Shown: in pieces, positions 49,730-63,980 of the stretch
How the letters are laid out: each line of letters opens with the position of its first letter
How positions within the stretch are numbered: the stretch's first letter is position 1
NCBI RefSeq assembly: GCF_947507565.1
Contig: NC_089189.1
Coordinates: 1,674,001-1,738,000 of the forward strand
DNA from: Oscarella lobularis
Taxonomy: Eukaryota; Porifera; Homoscleromorpha; Homosclerophorida; Oscarellidae
DNA length: 64,000 bases
Direction: 5' to 3'
Notes under the pieces: generated by a model
The model's database searches: none
Told to the model about the DNA's origin: nothing
Seen by the model: only the letters and a program-made list of their open reading frames with translations
Program-made: the position numbers and the translations under genes

Positions 49730-50869
49730 TAAGTGTAAAGATTTTCATCATTTGCTGGTATTTTCTCTCTCTATCTTCACCACCAGAAATAATAAGAGAA
49801 GCAGAGCCGTCTTTATTGGCTACACAGTGGAGCGTGTGGAACCGAATCAGTGAAACATCCGGGGTCAAGTCAATCTTAAATTAATATCATTATTATTGAT
49901 TGCAATTCAATCAGTAATCCACCTTGTGTAATTTGTGTTTGTCAAAATCAAGATGTACCCTCTGCATAAATCTTTTTTCTCAAAAGAACCACCGATCATT
50001 AGAAAGAAATTCTTTTTTATGAATCCTCTTTTGACCAATCGACACATTCTGTGATAATATCGAGCGGATGGTTTTGGGAGGAGATTGATGCAAACCCATT
50101 TCTATTACAATTTATTAAGTATTTCCGAGCGTAATTAGGACTTACCTTTTCTCTCAAATCAAGGACAAATGCATCATCAAATGATATTCCCAAACCATCT
50201 GCCCCTCCATGAAGTAATCCTCGATGTTCATCAATCGTTTCCATGACGGCACCTTAGCGTGGTTGTGGTCTTTTTCCACTTAACTCAACATCCAACCAAT
50301 ATCCTAATCATAACATTTGAATTGTTCCCAGATTTCAATTCATGCAATTCTCCTTTTTTGCTTCCTTTTTCAAATACGAATTCATAAATCTCATTATTCA
50401 CATACTCATTGCATTGTGCCCCTGATTGGAGACGATATCTAAGAATGTAACCGCTCCATCCTCCAAACATGATCATTCTTCCTCCAATGACCCGCAAACA
50501 GCAGTCATCGCGTTGCCATGGTTTCTTTCCGTGGGTGGGCGGTCTCACTTTGATCCATTTCATTAACTTCGGATCTAAGCCAAACACCTCTCCCAGACGA
50601 TCTCCGTCTTCCTTGGATCCCCCGTACGAATAGATAATTTCATTGATGACCACGCATCGTGCTCCCCAGCAAGGCGGAGGAATATTCTTTCCTTTGGCGA
50701 AACGGCGGATCCATTTTTTCTCGTCTCGGACATTACAAGTCCAGATTTCGTTGCGGGGGAAATAATGGTAAGGATACTTTCCGTTTCTTCCGCCGAAGAG
50801 ATGCACTTCTTCTCTGATCAGCGCACTTTCGTGTTCGGCTCGAGGCTCAGGGTATTCGGATTTGGCCAT
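49730..50869 (-). pseudogene. Kelch half of the ZU5/Death locus (copy 2), with three lesions
   Basis: Exon 1 (about 50353-50869, ATG 50869, MAKSEYPEPRAEHESALIRE, then EVHLFGG, YSYGG, RMIMFGG), exon 2 (50146-50303), exon 3 (49923-50101) and exon 4 (49730-49874), paralogous to 12975-14410. Lesions relative to that copy: the exon 1 donor reads GA instead of GT (50351-50352), so translation would read on into the former intron and stop about 20 codons later; exon 2 has an in-frame TAA at 50254-50256 where the paralogue has a Ser codon; exon 3 lacks one base near 49952 before the DFD codons. Exon 4 joins the coiled-coil exons in phase. The 50285-50869 ORF could still be made as a 194-residue truncated kelch protein. 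Confidence 0.75.
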
Positions 50870-51021
50870 TTTATGAAAAGTAGCTTACGTCAAATCACTT
50901 TAAAGGTGGCGTTCTCGGTATGTTTCTTTCTTTTCCCAATGAAGGAACGCGGAAAGGTGGAACGATCTCAATTAAAGTAACTGCCCGTATGTTTAGACAA
51001 TTGTCACCCGAGGCGTAACCC

Positions 51022-51060
51022 TAGCCTCGTTCCCAGGCCCTTCTCCTCTGATCCCGGATA
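51022..51060. repeat. Solo end of a TAGCCTC-family element
   Basis: TAGCCTCGTTCCCAGGCCCT and the following CTCCTCTGATCCCGGATA match the left half of the 15960-16032 element. No partner end was found nearby. To its right, 51070-51115 is a separate palindrome (TGGCAGAGATA...TATCTCTGCCA). Confidence 0.75.
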
Positions 51061-51115
51061 CGCCTGACCAGTGGCAGAGATATAAAAGAGTACTCTTTTG
51101 TATCTCTGCCAGTGG

Positions 51116-52799
51116 CTGCGTCATTGGCTAGCTATCCACGTGACCATGAGTTGACAATAGAATTTCATTTGCGCCTTGCATAAGTGCTTCAGCTAAGTTA
51201 AGGTGTGGTCACCCAACTGACGCCTGATGCGCCTTACTGAATTCATCAAACAATTGCGCGCGCGCACTTCATCACGACTAGCTAGCTCTTGGCTTGAACT
51301 TTTGACCGCTCTGACAGCAGCTCTGTTTCTCGCTGTTAGTAGCCAGTCTTTACCATGACCATTTTACCCTGATTGAGCAAGATCTTTATCTTCAAGGTTG
51401 ACATTCCTGAACCCCTCTCCCTAGAATTAAGCCCCCTGCCTTTTCTGCTGGCAGATTATCAAAACAGGGATAGTATTTTCTCTAATAATATCTCTCATCA
51501 GAGATCTCTTATTCAGTTAGCGCGCGCTATCGAAGAAAGTCGCGACGAATTTTGTCCTTTCTTCAACAAGTCGACGTGCCGTTACACCGCTACGCTCGTG
51601 CTTAGAAGATCGAATGACCATAAAATGACCAGACTTCGACGTTGCCTGGACGTTTCTTCGTACAATTCCTACGGACAGGCAAGCATCCGAAGCGCTTTTT
51701 ACTCGAAGGAAGCCTTCAGCTCTCTTTGACGAGGGATCTGCGCGCCTGTTGAAGCCCTAGCTGTAGCTGCTCGACGTCGAAGCTGAATCCGCTCCGCTCC
51801 CTTCACACGCACCGGCAATGGACGGCGATCGAATCCACTCCCTTCTAAGCAATCTCGCGTCTCTCGACATTGCGCCTACTCTCAAACCATTCGAAAGAAC
51901 ATTTTCTCTTGGCGACTGAACGACGTTTTTGATATCGGTGAGCGATTTTACTTTGTGGATGCATTTTTTTATGGTCACCATTTTTTATAGGTCTGACGTC
52001 AAAGTTCTTCGGTTAGATTTCACTCCGTGGATCACAAGGTTTGACGCGTTCCTTTGGCCCCCAGTGGTGCAGGCATTCACTTCCGAGTTCGGAGCAGCTC
52101 TCTCTGCAACATTTTGTGTCTCAAATTCACATTTTGATATGTAGGTGCCACGACAGCTTCTGCGTTAAATTGAAAAATTTTGGGGTCCCAGTTGTGTAGG
52201 TGTTCACTTAGAGGGAGGGGCCATCGATTGCTTGCCGTGTCACTTGACGCGCTTTGGGCATAGAACCGAATTTAAACATTAGGATTGATTTGTGACAGTC
52301 TAATCGAGGGTGGATTGGGCGGGCGCTGGTGGCGTGGCGCGCGTGGTTCTCTCAGAGATGTAGGAAGCGGAGCGTAGTGCGGACTTAGGTGAATGTAATC
52401 AGCCATATCCGTGTTCAATCCATGACTACGATTAATTAATTAATTAAGGGCGATTTTACCGTAGTTTAATAATTAATTAATTAATGAAATAATTCTAATT
52501 TTGATCGCTGTTGTCTGTCATGCCAATGTTTTGCAAGAATTGCTGGAGCATAGTGGTAAATAATGATAATCATTTTGGGCAAACTTTCCTCTACACAGAA
52601 CGTTTGACCGCTTAGAGTTATGAAGTGCAATGGTTTTATCTCGTTTATTTCTAGAATCAGAGACGTCAGGGAAGGGTTTTAAGCTTCTCCGAACAATTGG
52701 CACATAGCTTTCGGTCAATAACCGTATCTCAGATTTCCTAATTTTGTGCGTCAAACGACAGAAATTTTGTACAGAGTTACCGGTAACTCTACGGTCTCA
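51116..52799. other. No gene recognised; one open frame
   Basis: An open frame at 51373-51729 (+, about 118 codons, no ATG at its start) and a short ATG frame at 51819 (MDGDRIHSLLSNLASLDIAP..) are visible but match nothing I know. Inverted TTAATTAATTAATTAA runs occur at about 52432-52485. Treated as intergenic. Confidence 0.3.
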
Positions 52800-53110
52800 G
52801 AATTCGTGATGGCTTCACGTTCTATTTTTAGATGGGCGTGGTTAATATTAAATCGTTCCGGATGTGGATCTATTTCGTGTGAAATTTGACCCGGGCGATC
52901 TGTTTGATCACGTGCGGTTGGTTTGCTGATAAAGTACAATAGATTTAGCGCGTTTGTTTGGAAATCGGTGAGTTGAGGTTTTTTAGCATCCCTGAACTAT
53001 ATAGCACACGGTTTTTGGTCAGTTTAGGTCACCTCTTCGATTCCTAATTTTTTTACGTAAAACAATGCGTATTGGGTTCTTGTTTGACCTCGCGAAGCCA
53101 AATAGAATTT
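52800..53110 (-). repeat. Dispersed repeat family, copy B
   Basis: Reverse-orientation relative of 12020-12310: AATAGATTTAGCGCGTTTGT, then TTTAGCATCCCTGAACTATA, then CACACGGTTTTTGGTC. Diverged, non-coding. Confidence 0.75.
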
Positions 53111-53309
53111 GCGCCCCAAATTTTGGCTGAAATTCGCTTTTTTGTAGATATCAATATTGCTGCATGGATCAATTCCCTCCTCCTCCGCAGTGTTCCTTCA
53201 GCCTTTCACGGTAAAGGTTTTATTGGAGTTCTTTGCACCGAATATCATTTGATTTTAGTTCTCTCCTCTCGCAGTCTCTCTCCAGGTGCAGAAAGAAGAA
53301 GACGTTGAC

Positions 53310-53540
53310 GAAGACATCACCCTGGGGACTTGGGTCAAAGTCTTCCTCCTTGTGGGCTGGAGGTTAATATGCGCCTCCCTCCTTGGCGGCCGGAGGTTAA
53401 TCCGCTGTCCCCCTGACGACTTGGGTTAAAGTCTTCCTCCTTGGGGGCTGGAGGATAATGTGCCTTCCTCCTGTGGACTTGGGTTAATGTCCACTGTGGG
53501 GACTGCAGTCTCAGTCCTCCGCTTGGCTTCCTAGGGGTCA
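53310..53540. repeat. GC-rich diverged minisatellite
   Basis: Repeating GACTTGGGTTAAAGTCTTCC / CCTTGGGGGCTGGAGGTTAA-type units, about five or six in mixed order. No coding role supported. Confidence 0.7.
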
Positions 53541-53559
53541 AGCGGCAGCGCAGGAGCGG

Positions 53560-54304
53560 CGGCGCTGGGACAACCAAAATGAAGAGGAAGGGGATATTTA
53601 TTTTTTTTCGTTTATCCGGGATATTTTTTAATAAAATTTGAACATGACTCTAACTACTTTTTGACAAAACGATACGCGCGCGGCATGTAACGTTCTGCAA
53701 GCGCGCTGGCCGAGAGACATGCGCGCGCTCTCCACAGAGAGCTACGCTTGTGCGAAGTCCCTTTGTCTCCACACCGCGGAGAACAAAAGCCACATACAAC
53801 TACCGCTAACAGCATGCGCTACAAAATACAAAGAAATATAAAAACGCAAGATGTTCTCTTCTTCAGAAACAGCTTCAGATCACATCATAGAGACATAGCT
53901 TACTGCGATAGGAATTGCTCGATCAAAACAAAGACAATTCCCTATTCAACTGATAGCCATGTTTTTCTCAGGCGAGCCAATAGACGGCACGACTTACCTA
54001 CACGATGCATCCAAATGGCAGAGGATTCCAACTGAAGAAACAGAAATGTTGAAAATAAAAAAGGCAAGCAAGTTCAGCTACAACCACCTTATCAATATCT
54101 ATACAATGATATATACAAGCAACCTACGAAGCAATCTCAAAAATCATATTCGAGCAAACTATTGATTTAGTACCTGTCAGTGCACAAGAAGTATAGTTGC
54201 CTTGACGACTGGCTGATCGAATACGGCAGATGATTGAGACGGTGTACTAGAGGAGAAACTACAAGCGCATACAGGCTTCAAATGATGATCTAACTGACCT
54301 AGCA
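53560..54304. other. No gene recognised
   Basis: A coding-like stretch after an acceptor at 53966 (GEPIDGTTYLHDASKWQRIP) might be an isolated exon; nothing else supports it. Confidence 0.25.
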
Positions 54305-54665
54305 TACAACCACGCGGTCGGCCACGTGCAATCGTTTTCACAGGTTCGTTCGACGCCAGAACGAGCGAAACGACTTCCAAGAGAAGTGGCGGTTGTTTGT
54401 CTGTGCTGATCGCTGTCTCCGGAGATCGCGTGGCCATCTGCATATGCGGCGTCGGTGTGAGATTGGGAGTACGACCGTATCGCTCTATAACCCATCGCTT
54501 TATAGCCCGTTGTTCTTGCAGGAAAAGACTTACGTGTGGCTGCAAGGTCTCAGTCTTGCCTCAAGAGAAAGGGATGGCTTATCTAGACGAAGATTACGCC
54601 GGCGATTTTCGTTTTCAGCAGCTCACATCATGCGTACTGTATATGAATCCCGTATACTGCAAGTA
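54305..54665 (+). repeat. Segmental duplication copy 1 (MAY..DYAGD ORF)
   Basis: Shares with 61745-62103 the series GTCGGCCACGTG, GTGCTGATCGC, AACCCATCG, AGGAAAAGACTTAC, AGGGATGGCTTAT, GATTACGCCGGCGATT and AATCCCGTATACTG. A short frame starts at the shared ATG (MAYLDEDYAGDFRFQQ.. here). It is not known whether it is a gene. Confidence 0.7.
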
Positions 54666-56148
54666 CATGACGCCCTTCCGGCAGAGACCCGTTAAGATAA
54701 ACTTCCTTGTACGCATTTTATTAAGAACCTCTGTGGTGGGTTATTTCGACGGAAATTATTCTCGGGAATAGAATGATCGGGCGGTATAGGACTTTCGCAA
54801 ATTGGAAACGCAACCCCAGATCGAGCCACCAGAGTCACGAACAAATCTTCTAGGCTTGACCTGTTCTGCAGAATCAGTGCTGATATACGAGAAGTCTTAG
54901 AATGCCAAAGGCTTCGTCGTCTCACGCATAGTGTTGCACCCGTCCGAGACTCGTCGATGAAGCGAACGACGAAACAACAACAGAGTCATTGCATTCACGC
55001 AGCTTCTAGAGGACTAGGCAGATTGTGCGGTTTTCATAGCGGTTTTTATCGTGACGATCGAGATGAGTCATCCGGTATAGATCGATGGCTGGATGGCTTC
55101 TTTCTTTCCGTGCGCTCTAATTAAGTCTTGCGCCGAATTGATTGCTTCCCAGGAGGAAAAGTTCGGAAGTAGACTCCGCGCGAGACGATGACTGCTCGCG
55201 AATGTTTCACGGTAGAGAGTTAGGCGCGAGGAACGCTTGAACATGTATGGGATGAAATCACTGGAACGATGCATGACGCTTCTACCTTCAAAAAGTCGTC
55301 GTCGACCGATTTTGGAGCGAGTTCCACACTAGCTTTGTCCTCGGGGTATGCTTTGCACTCTCGACCAAGATTCTAGTGCACGAAGCCTCTTATTGCACGG
55401 CTCCGGTGCAATTAATGCGTTTTGCTGTCGGTGTCTGTTTGTGTGGATGTATGCCAGGGGGCATGAGAATGACGCGATTCAAATTACTAGAACTTATAAT
55501 AATAATAATAAGAACTAGCTTCCTCTTGTTATTACTAGAAGCTAGCTTTCGCTAGTTATTGAGACGGGGTATGACCTGAAAGTAGCGACCGATTCGAATG
55601 GATTTTCCTCGATGAGAGGTAGAAAGTCGCGGCGATGTGGCCACGCACTCGAGAGATCGACCGTAAATCGCAATAGGTAAAACGATAATGTACCGTCAAC
55701 GATTTCCAACTTACATCATAACCGCAACTACGAGAGAGCGACGACATTTCCGCGGAATTCAATGAACGCTTCCTTGCCCGCGTCATAGTTACGATTGTAA
55801 GCTCCGGTGCACGAAACAATAATATCATATCGTGCGAATGGAAGCCATTGAGCTTTGTAGAATGACGTGCATGCACCTCCTTTCCCCGCCCCTTCCCGTG
55901 CGTTTTTGCTGCATGAGGCGCATATTTTCCTCCTCGAGTTAATTAATGTATAAAAACCTCTCTTTGCGGTTGCTGTAATTGCATTCGAGCTAAATTGGGG
56001 ATAGCGGTGCGAGGCAACGTCGTGTGACCGTTTATCAAAAACTCCGCGGAAGCTAACCTTGACCAATTGACATAATGGCCGAAGTTCCGTAAGGAAGTTA
56101 TCGCATTCGTTCCAGCTAACCGAATTACAGTAGAGGAAACCCGTACTG
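54666..56148. other. Upstream of the FGF-like gene, no gene seen
   Basis: Contains an (AAT)n tract and inverted AACTAGCTTCCT / TAGAAGCTAG sequences near 55495-55560. No supported ORF. Confidence 0.35.
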
Positions 56149-56157
56149 TATATAAAG
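56149..56157 (+). promoter_or_regulatory. TATA box of the FGF-like gene
   Basis: TATATAAAG lies 54-62 nt upstream of the first ATG (56211), leaving room for a transcription start at about 56180. It is one of the few clear TATA boxes in the window. Confidence 0.6.
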
Positions 56158-56210
56158 GAGAGCGACATTCAGGTTGTCATCCGAAGCGGAGAGAGAGACT
56201 GAGAGAGTAC

Positions 56211-56872
56211 ATGCAGATCATGGCAGTCGTTGCCAATTTGTTTCAAGTTTCTGTCGTCTTTTTCTCATTTGTCTTGAATTTCGAAGTACTCAAGGCAGAG
56301 GCGGTTTTCTGCTCAAAGCCCGAAATTAACGACGTCGTCTTTTACATTCGAGACACCGGTGGAAACGAAATGTGGCTTGACGTCACAAGCGGGAACAAAA
56401 TAGAGTTCGGCCTCAAGAGCAAGAGAACCGAGTTTTCTCTTTGCTCCGGTAAGGGAACCGGGGAAACAGATTTTGCATTTGCTGGTTTAAAAAACCAAAG
56501 GCGTTGCATTGGATTCAATGCGACGAGTGGGAAGCTCAACGTCTTTGTAAGTCATCGCAAATTAATTAAGTTGCCATGTTGACGTAGCTCTCTTTGGCTG
56601 CATAGAAGGGAGGCCACTGCAAAAACAACCTAATTTATACAAGCGGAGATCGTGAGAATAATCAGTTGCTTGTATTCAAACAAAAAAATGGAAAAACTTT
56701 ACTTCCCGGCACAGCTACGTTGAATTCAATTGAAGACAACGAGAGTCCGCGACTATTTGTTGAAAGCGTTGGTGTGCCTTTGATAAAAGGTCGATCATGC
56801 CAGCTTTTGGACGATTTTGCCAAAAGGGGGAATTTGAAATTGGAAAATAGGTTGTTCTGGAAGAGGCTTTAA
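56211..56872 (+). CDS. Secreted protein, candidate FGF-like beta-trefoil ligand
   Basis: Two exons (56211-56546, 56606-56872; intron 59 nt) encode 200 residues. A signal peptide follows the second Met at 56220 (MAVVANLFQVSVVFFSFVLN). The mature part has six Cys and repeating beta-hairpin-like stretches: EMWLDVTSGNKIEFGL, DFAFAGLKNQRRCIGFNATS then GKLNVFKGGHC, and NLIYTSGDRENNQLLVFKQK then NGKTLLPGT. Spacing of the last two blocks resembles the FGF core (an x-I-x-G-x-x-x-x-x-Y/C-L stretch, a Cys, then YxS....W/LxVAL..NG....G). This is pattern recognition, not a search. No other family came to mind; an IL-1-like or unrelated trefoil is possible. It lies 1.6 kb upstream of an FGFR-like kinase on the same strand. 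First ATG 56211 or second 56220 could start translation. Confidence 0.8.
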
Positions 56873-57221
56873 TTAAAAGCATTAAATTTTTTCAATAATC
56901 CGAAAAAGAGACAGGATAATGAAATATTTTCGATTTTCTGGTATTTTCTCAATGATTTGAGCACAAATGAGGAATGTAGCCTCGGGAGACACACGCCATT
57001 CGCACCAGTGCGGCCGGCCACCTCCATACACGTGATCATTTCTTTGCTATTACTAGTAGTTAAATAGGTCAATCAATTCGAAAAGGGCACATAGGCTTCT
57101 CGAACATGAGGAAAATTATTTTTAGGTTTGCAATATTTTCGACTTACTCTTTGCCTACAGAAGATGCTTGACGACTAAAGCTAACGAAGAGCATGAAACC
57201 GGTAACGCTATAGTACGTCCT

Positions 57222-58290
57222 AAAGCCTATTCTCCTAGCATTCATTTGCGGCATTAGTCGAGTCTGTACGATACGCAAATGCTTGATAAGTGGGCCACAC
57301 GTAGGTATACTTTGACGGGGTGTATCTCGGCGAGTTTTTAACGGATTCCAGCGTGCATACGCTCATTCGAAAGCTCAATCAATGCTCTTTTAGCAGTACA
57401 AAAAGAGAAAATAAATTATTGCTTCCGGCGCTTTTAAGGCGCATTGAATGAAAGGCTGTCTACTATGTAAAATAGGACAAGGTTTTTTGAGAGCACATGT
57501 TCGTATATAATGTTTTACGAAAGATCAATAGTCGCTGGGAAAAGCATATCATATGTGCTCTTAATAAAAAAAACCCTGTCCTATTATGTGGATGCCAACT
57601 GAAAGGTATAACAGTTACCACAACTTTACCAACTTCAGTCGCCATTTTGAACCTGCTATCTAAGCGATTCTCACGAGGTCATGTCAGAGATACGTATACA
57701 ATAGTCTTCCACGAGTTTGCTTTTTTATAATACAGTCTTTACTGTTATTTCAGAGAACGTTAAGGGTAAAACTTTCTAAAATTGGAGCAATTGTGGTAAT
57801 TTTTGAATAAGTCAGTTTGAACTGCTGAAAATGTCCCTTTCCTGCGCGCTTACACGAGGATAAAACCTTTTCAGAGTAAGAAAACTTATTTACGTCTAAT
57901 ATGTCTCCTACATCACTCCGTGCAAACCGCTTAGCTAAAATTGGTCTAATTCATATCAGAATGCCGACAGAAGTTGAAAACGTTGTGGTAGTTACTCTAT
58001 CTTTCATTGGGCATCTTCATATTAGAGTCTAGTTTTTCTTAGAAAAAATTTCGTCTCATTTCACGCACAAGGCGCCTTACAAGCGCTTGAAGCAATAATT
58101 TATTTCTGCACTAATAAAAGAACATTGATTGAGCTCTTGAATGAGCCTAGGTACGCTGGAATCCGCTGGAAACTCGCCGAGATACACCCCCTGTCCAAAT
58201 ATACCTACGTGTGGCCTAATTATCAAGCATGTGCTGATCGTACAGACTCGGCTAGTGACGCAAACGAATGCTAAGAGAATAGGCTTTCAG
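57222..58290. mobile_element. Long-TIR element between the ligand candidate and the kinase
   Basis: Inverted arms of about 230 bp: the left (57222-57450) has AAGCCTATTCTCCTAGCATT, CCACACGTAGGTATA, GGGTGTATCTCGGCGAGTTT and GATTCCAGCGT; the right (about 58060-58290) has the inverse of each in order. The interior has no transposase and includes a hairpin (57473-57584, TAGGACAAGGTTTTTTGAGA against its inverse). Confidence 0.8.
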
Positions 58291-58432
58291 AAAAAATATA
58301 GCGCTGCCGGGTTCTCGATGCGAATGTAGTCGAACGGGTGTTCCAACGTGCTTGCAATTGGTGGGCGTCTTTATTCCACCCAGCGGGAACGCCTACTTGA
58401 ACGCACGTGACTAAACCCTCTTTAGTGGACGT

Positions 58433-58471
58433 GTGAATGAGTGAGTGAGTGAGCGAGTGAGTGAGTGAGTG
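58433..58471. repeat. (GTGA)n microsatellite before the kinase start codon
   Basis: About nine GTGA/GCGA units ending 11 nt before ATG 58482, so probably in the 5' untranslated region or core promoter. Confidence 0.9.
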
Positions 58472-58481
58472 AACCCGTACC

Positions 58482-61436
<2,955 letters not shown>

Positions 61437-61744
61437 AAGAACGACGGGGACGACGGGGCGGAAGAAAGTATAGGTTTTGATTTTTTTTGACTATTCGAGA
61501 GAGAGGCGTGCCATCTCGACAGACAACAGCGGCTTTCCCACGACACCAACTTCATCCTCTTTCTGACTCTTAACTCTCGCACGTTTTCTGAGTACTACAT
61601 TATTTTTCTGCCGAGTGAGGACTTTTAGCTGACATTAGGTCGTGTATGGGAGGGCTAGAGGGCCTCGCATGTGAGAGCAATTAACCAAGTTAGAGAGGAA
61701 ACGCACTCTATGTCATCTCCTCTTCTCCTCTCCTATATAACTTA
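61437..61744. other. 3' flank of the kinase gene
   Basis: No gene seen; should contain the 3' untranslated region. Confidence 0.35.
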
Positions 61745-62103
61745 CGAACACGTGGTCGGCCACGTGAAGTCGACTTTGCAGGTACGTAGCTTCGACGCGA
61801 AATAGAAATTTTAGAGAAGCGGCGGTTGCTTTCCTTGTGCTGATCGCCGTCTGCGAAGCTTCTGGCCGTGCGATTAGCTGCGGCCAGGCGATCTGTTCTG
61901 AGCCGTGACGTGTCGTACGTGGCGTCGGCGATAGCATCGCTCTAACCCATCGTTTAGGCGTCACTCTTCCAGGAAAAGACTTACCTGCGTGTGTAAGACG
62001 TCACTCTAGCCTTTAGAGCAAGGGATGGCTTATGTAAACGGAGATTACGCCGGCGATTCTTCAGGACACATGTCACCCGCAAGTTACAATCCCGTATACT
62101 GTA
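61745..62103 (+). repeat. Segmental duplication copy 2 (MAY..DYAGD ORF)
   Basis: Diverged copy of 54305-54665. The shared ATG at 62025 opens MAYVNGDYAGDSSGHMSPAS, then a hydrophobic stretch (NLTLGLTTVIFFTLCVL) and a stop at 62229, a possible small membrane protein. Expression unknown. Confidence 0.6.
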
Positions 62104-62551
62104 TTTCAGTTGTGCAATACTGTATTACTATCTGTGACAACCTAACACTGGGATTGACCACAGTCATATTCTTCACTTTGTGCGTGCTCTCTAACAAAGA
62201 AATGATAAACGATCGTGGCCAACGACATTGACTCTACCCAATTTTAAGCGACGATGCGTTAGATGAACGATGAACGCTCAGTTTCACACTTTTATAGTCA
62301 GCAAAGGTATCTAAAAAATTCATTAGAAAGGTTCGCTAATAAAATTCGCTTTACCAAGGTTTCGAGTGGTCAAAATCGATTTAGAAGTGTATTAAAGGGC
62401 GACCGAACATCATTTCCACCGCAAAGAAAAAGACGAACATTTCGCTCATTATCCGTCAGGCAGTAAGCTGAATGGTTGTAAATTTCTGCCTCGCTTTATT
62501 TTATATTCAACTAAACAAGAAAAGAAAAAACTAAAATGAACCTGTATAGGC

Positions 62552-62822
62552 TTAGGGACAGTTCACTTCGTAAGCGTGGGGTTTATCAACGTAAACCCAG
62601 GCGGAGGTCCCTTTGCAGCCGCCAATGAGAAGGCAGACTGTTTCTACCACGCCTTCTATGAGACACAAAGTGTGACAGCACCTGTCTGAAAAGTGTGGTT
62701 CGTCAAAATGAGCAGAAATCCAAGTCCTAAAATAAGAGATCATCAAACCTAATACAACATTTATTTGTCCATACGACCGACCTTGGCGGCCAGGTCAATA
62801 ACAAAAGTATCGCCCAGCATTT
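62552..62822 (-). pseudogene. Kelch-repeat fragment (copy 3)
   Basis: The minus strand reads MLGDTFVIDLAAK (62782-62822), matching DDPFVIDLREK of kelch exon 2, then after an acceptor (exon 62552-62726) TWISAHFDEPHFSDRCCHTL then VCLLIGGCKGTSAWVYVDKP, matching kelch exon 3, and a stop. Exon phases do not agree by one base, and exons 1 and 4 are not found, so this is a remnant. Same orientation, and same side of the EYKRPYN ORF, as kelch copy 1. Confidence 0.6.
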
Positions 62823-62829
62823 TGCTGCT

Positions 62830-63746
62830 GTATTATGTGACCAAGTATTGTTCTGCACGATCCCTCTAAAGAGCAATTCAGGAGATTCCGCTAGGCACTG
62901 TATGCTAGCAGACGCAAACGTAAGAGTAATCAACTTATTCGCATAAATAATAAATCAAATACATAATTTAGGTAAGTACTGTAATTAAATAATACTCGTA
63001 AGGACCTTTTTCTACATGGATGAGGAGTACAATACTTTTGTATACGTTGTTACGTTTTTTTGGCCTACTGAATAGCTCTCAGCTGAATACATACCAACCG
63101 GGCGAAGAGTATCTAATGGTTTTTGAAGAAGGCGTGGTGGTTGGCACTAACGCCTCATGCTCTGTCCCGTGGCAAGAGGAGTCGCGGCGTACATTTTATG
63201 ATCGGCGAGAACATGCATACACGATTATAATGTTAGGGTGATGCATTTGACTGCAAATCAGAACCTCTCTTCGAAAGAGAAGAGAACGACGTCACAGCAA
63301 CTCGGCTTCCCTGCCAACGGTCTCCGAAGTCCGAAAGTGTTGAAAACATTATTTGGCGTATTTATAGACGCATCATGTCTACACTGTGCGTCGTGGTCAG
63401 TGTTTGCATGTGAGTGCTCGAATTGGCGGTTTTCTTATGCATGTGAGGTACTACAACAGGACATTGAGCTGTACTATATACATACCGCGGTAGTATAAAT
63501 GTCAGTGGGCTTGTTTAGTCTTCTAACAGTCTTATATGCGTAGGGCTTACTTCTGAAGGGGTTTTCATTGAAAAGAAGTTATTGTCTCTGCGATTTCTAT
63601 GGTACCTTATAGGTAATTTGATCTATGCTGTGTGGTCCGTCTAATGCAATTACTTCTCCGAGGTATGTAAACCGTACACGAAGTGGATTCTTATTGGAGG
63701 ACTTGTCTAAACAGAGAACACCCGTTACGCCTCTGATGTCTCGAGT
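62830..63746. other. No gene recognised
   Basis: A signal-peptide-like frame at 63020 (+, MRSTILLYTLLRFFGLLNSS, to a stop at 63239) is open for 73 codons but cannot be extended. No other feature supported. Confidence 0.3.
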
Positions 63747-63980
63747 TTGCTGAGCGACGGCGAAAGCGGTCAAATGGTTTCAGTGCTTTCCTCTCCGAAA
63801 GAAGAAACGGTCAAACAACTAATCGTACTCAAAGAATACAAACGCCCGTATAACCTCAACTCATTCAGAGAAGCTTTTCGAAAGCGGGCCATGGCCAGTA
63901 GAAGAAAAGCATGCGATGCCATCCGAGAGCGTGGAGAGCAAAAAGTAGAAGCCAAAAGCGAAAAAGGCGAAGCTAGCTGA
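63747..63980 (+). CDS. EYKRPYN ORF, better-preserved copy
   Basis: Reads SVLSSPKEETVKQLIVLKEY, KRPYNLNSFREAFRKRAMAS and RRKACDAIRERGEQK, ending in TGA at 63978. The protein is small, basic and lysine/glutamate-rich with no recognised domain. The start is uncertain (TTG or an upstream exon). The related stretch at 14433-14813 has insertions breaking the same protein. Both copies lie head-to-head with a kelch fragment, so the pair was duplicated as a unit. Confidence 0.45.
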   Translation: MLSDGESGQMVSVLSSPKEETVKQLIVLKEYKRPYNLNSFREAFRKRAMASRRKACDAIRERGEQKVEAKSEKGEAS

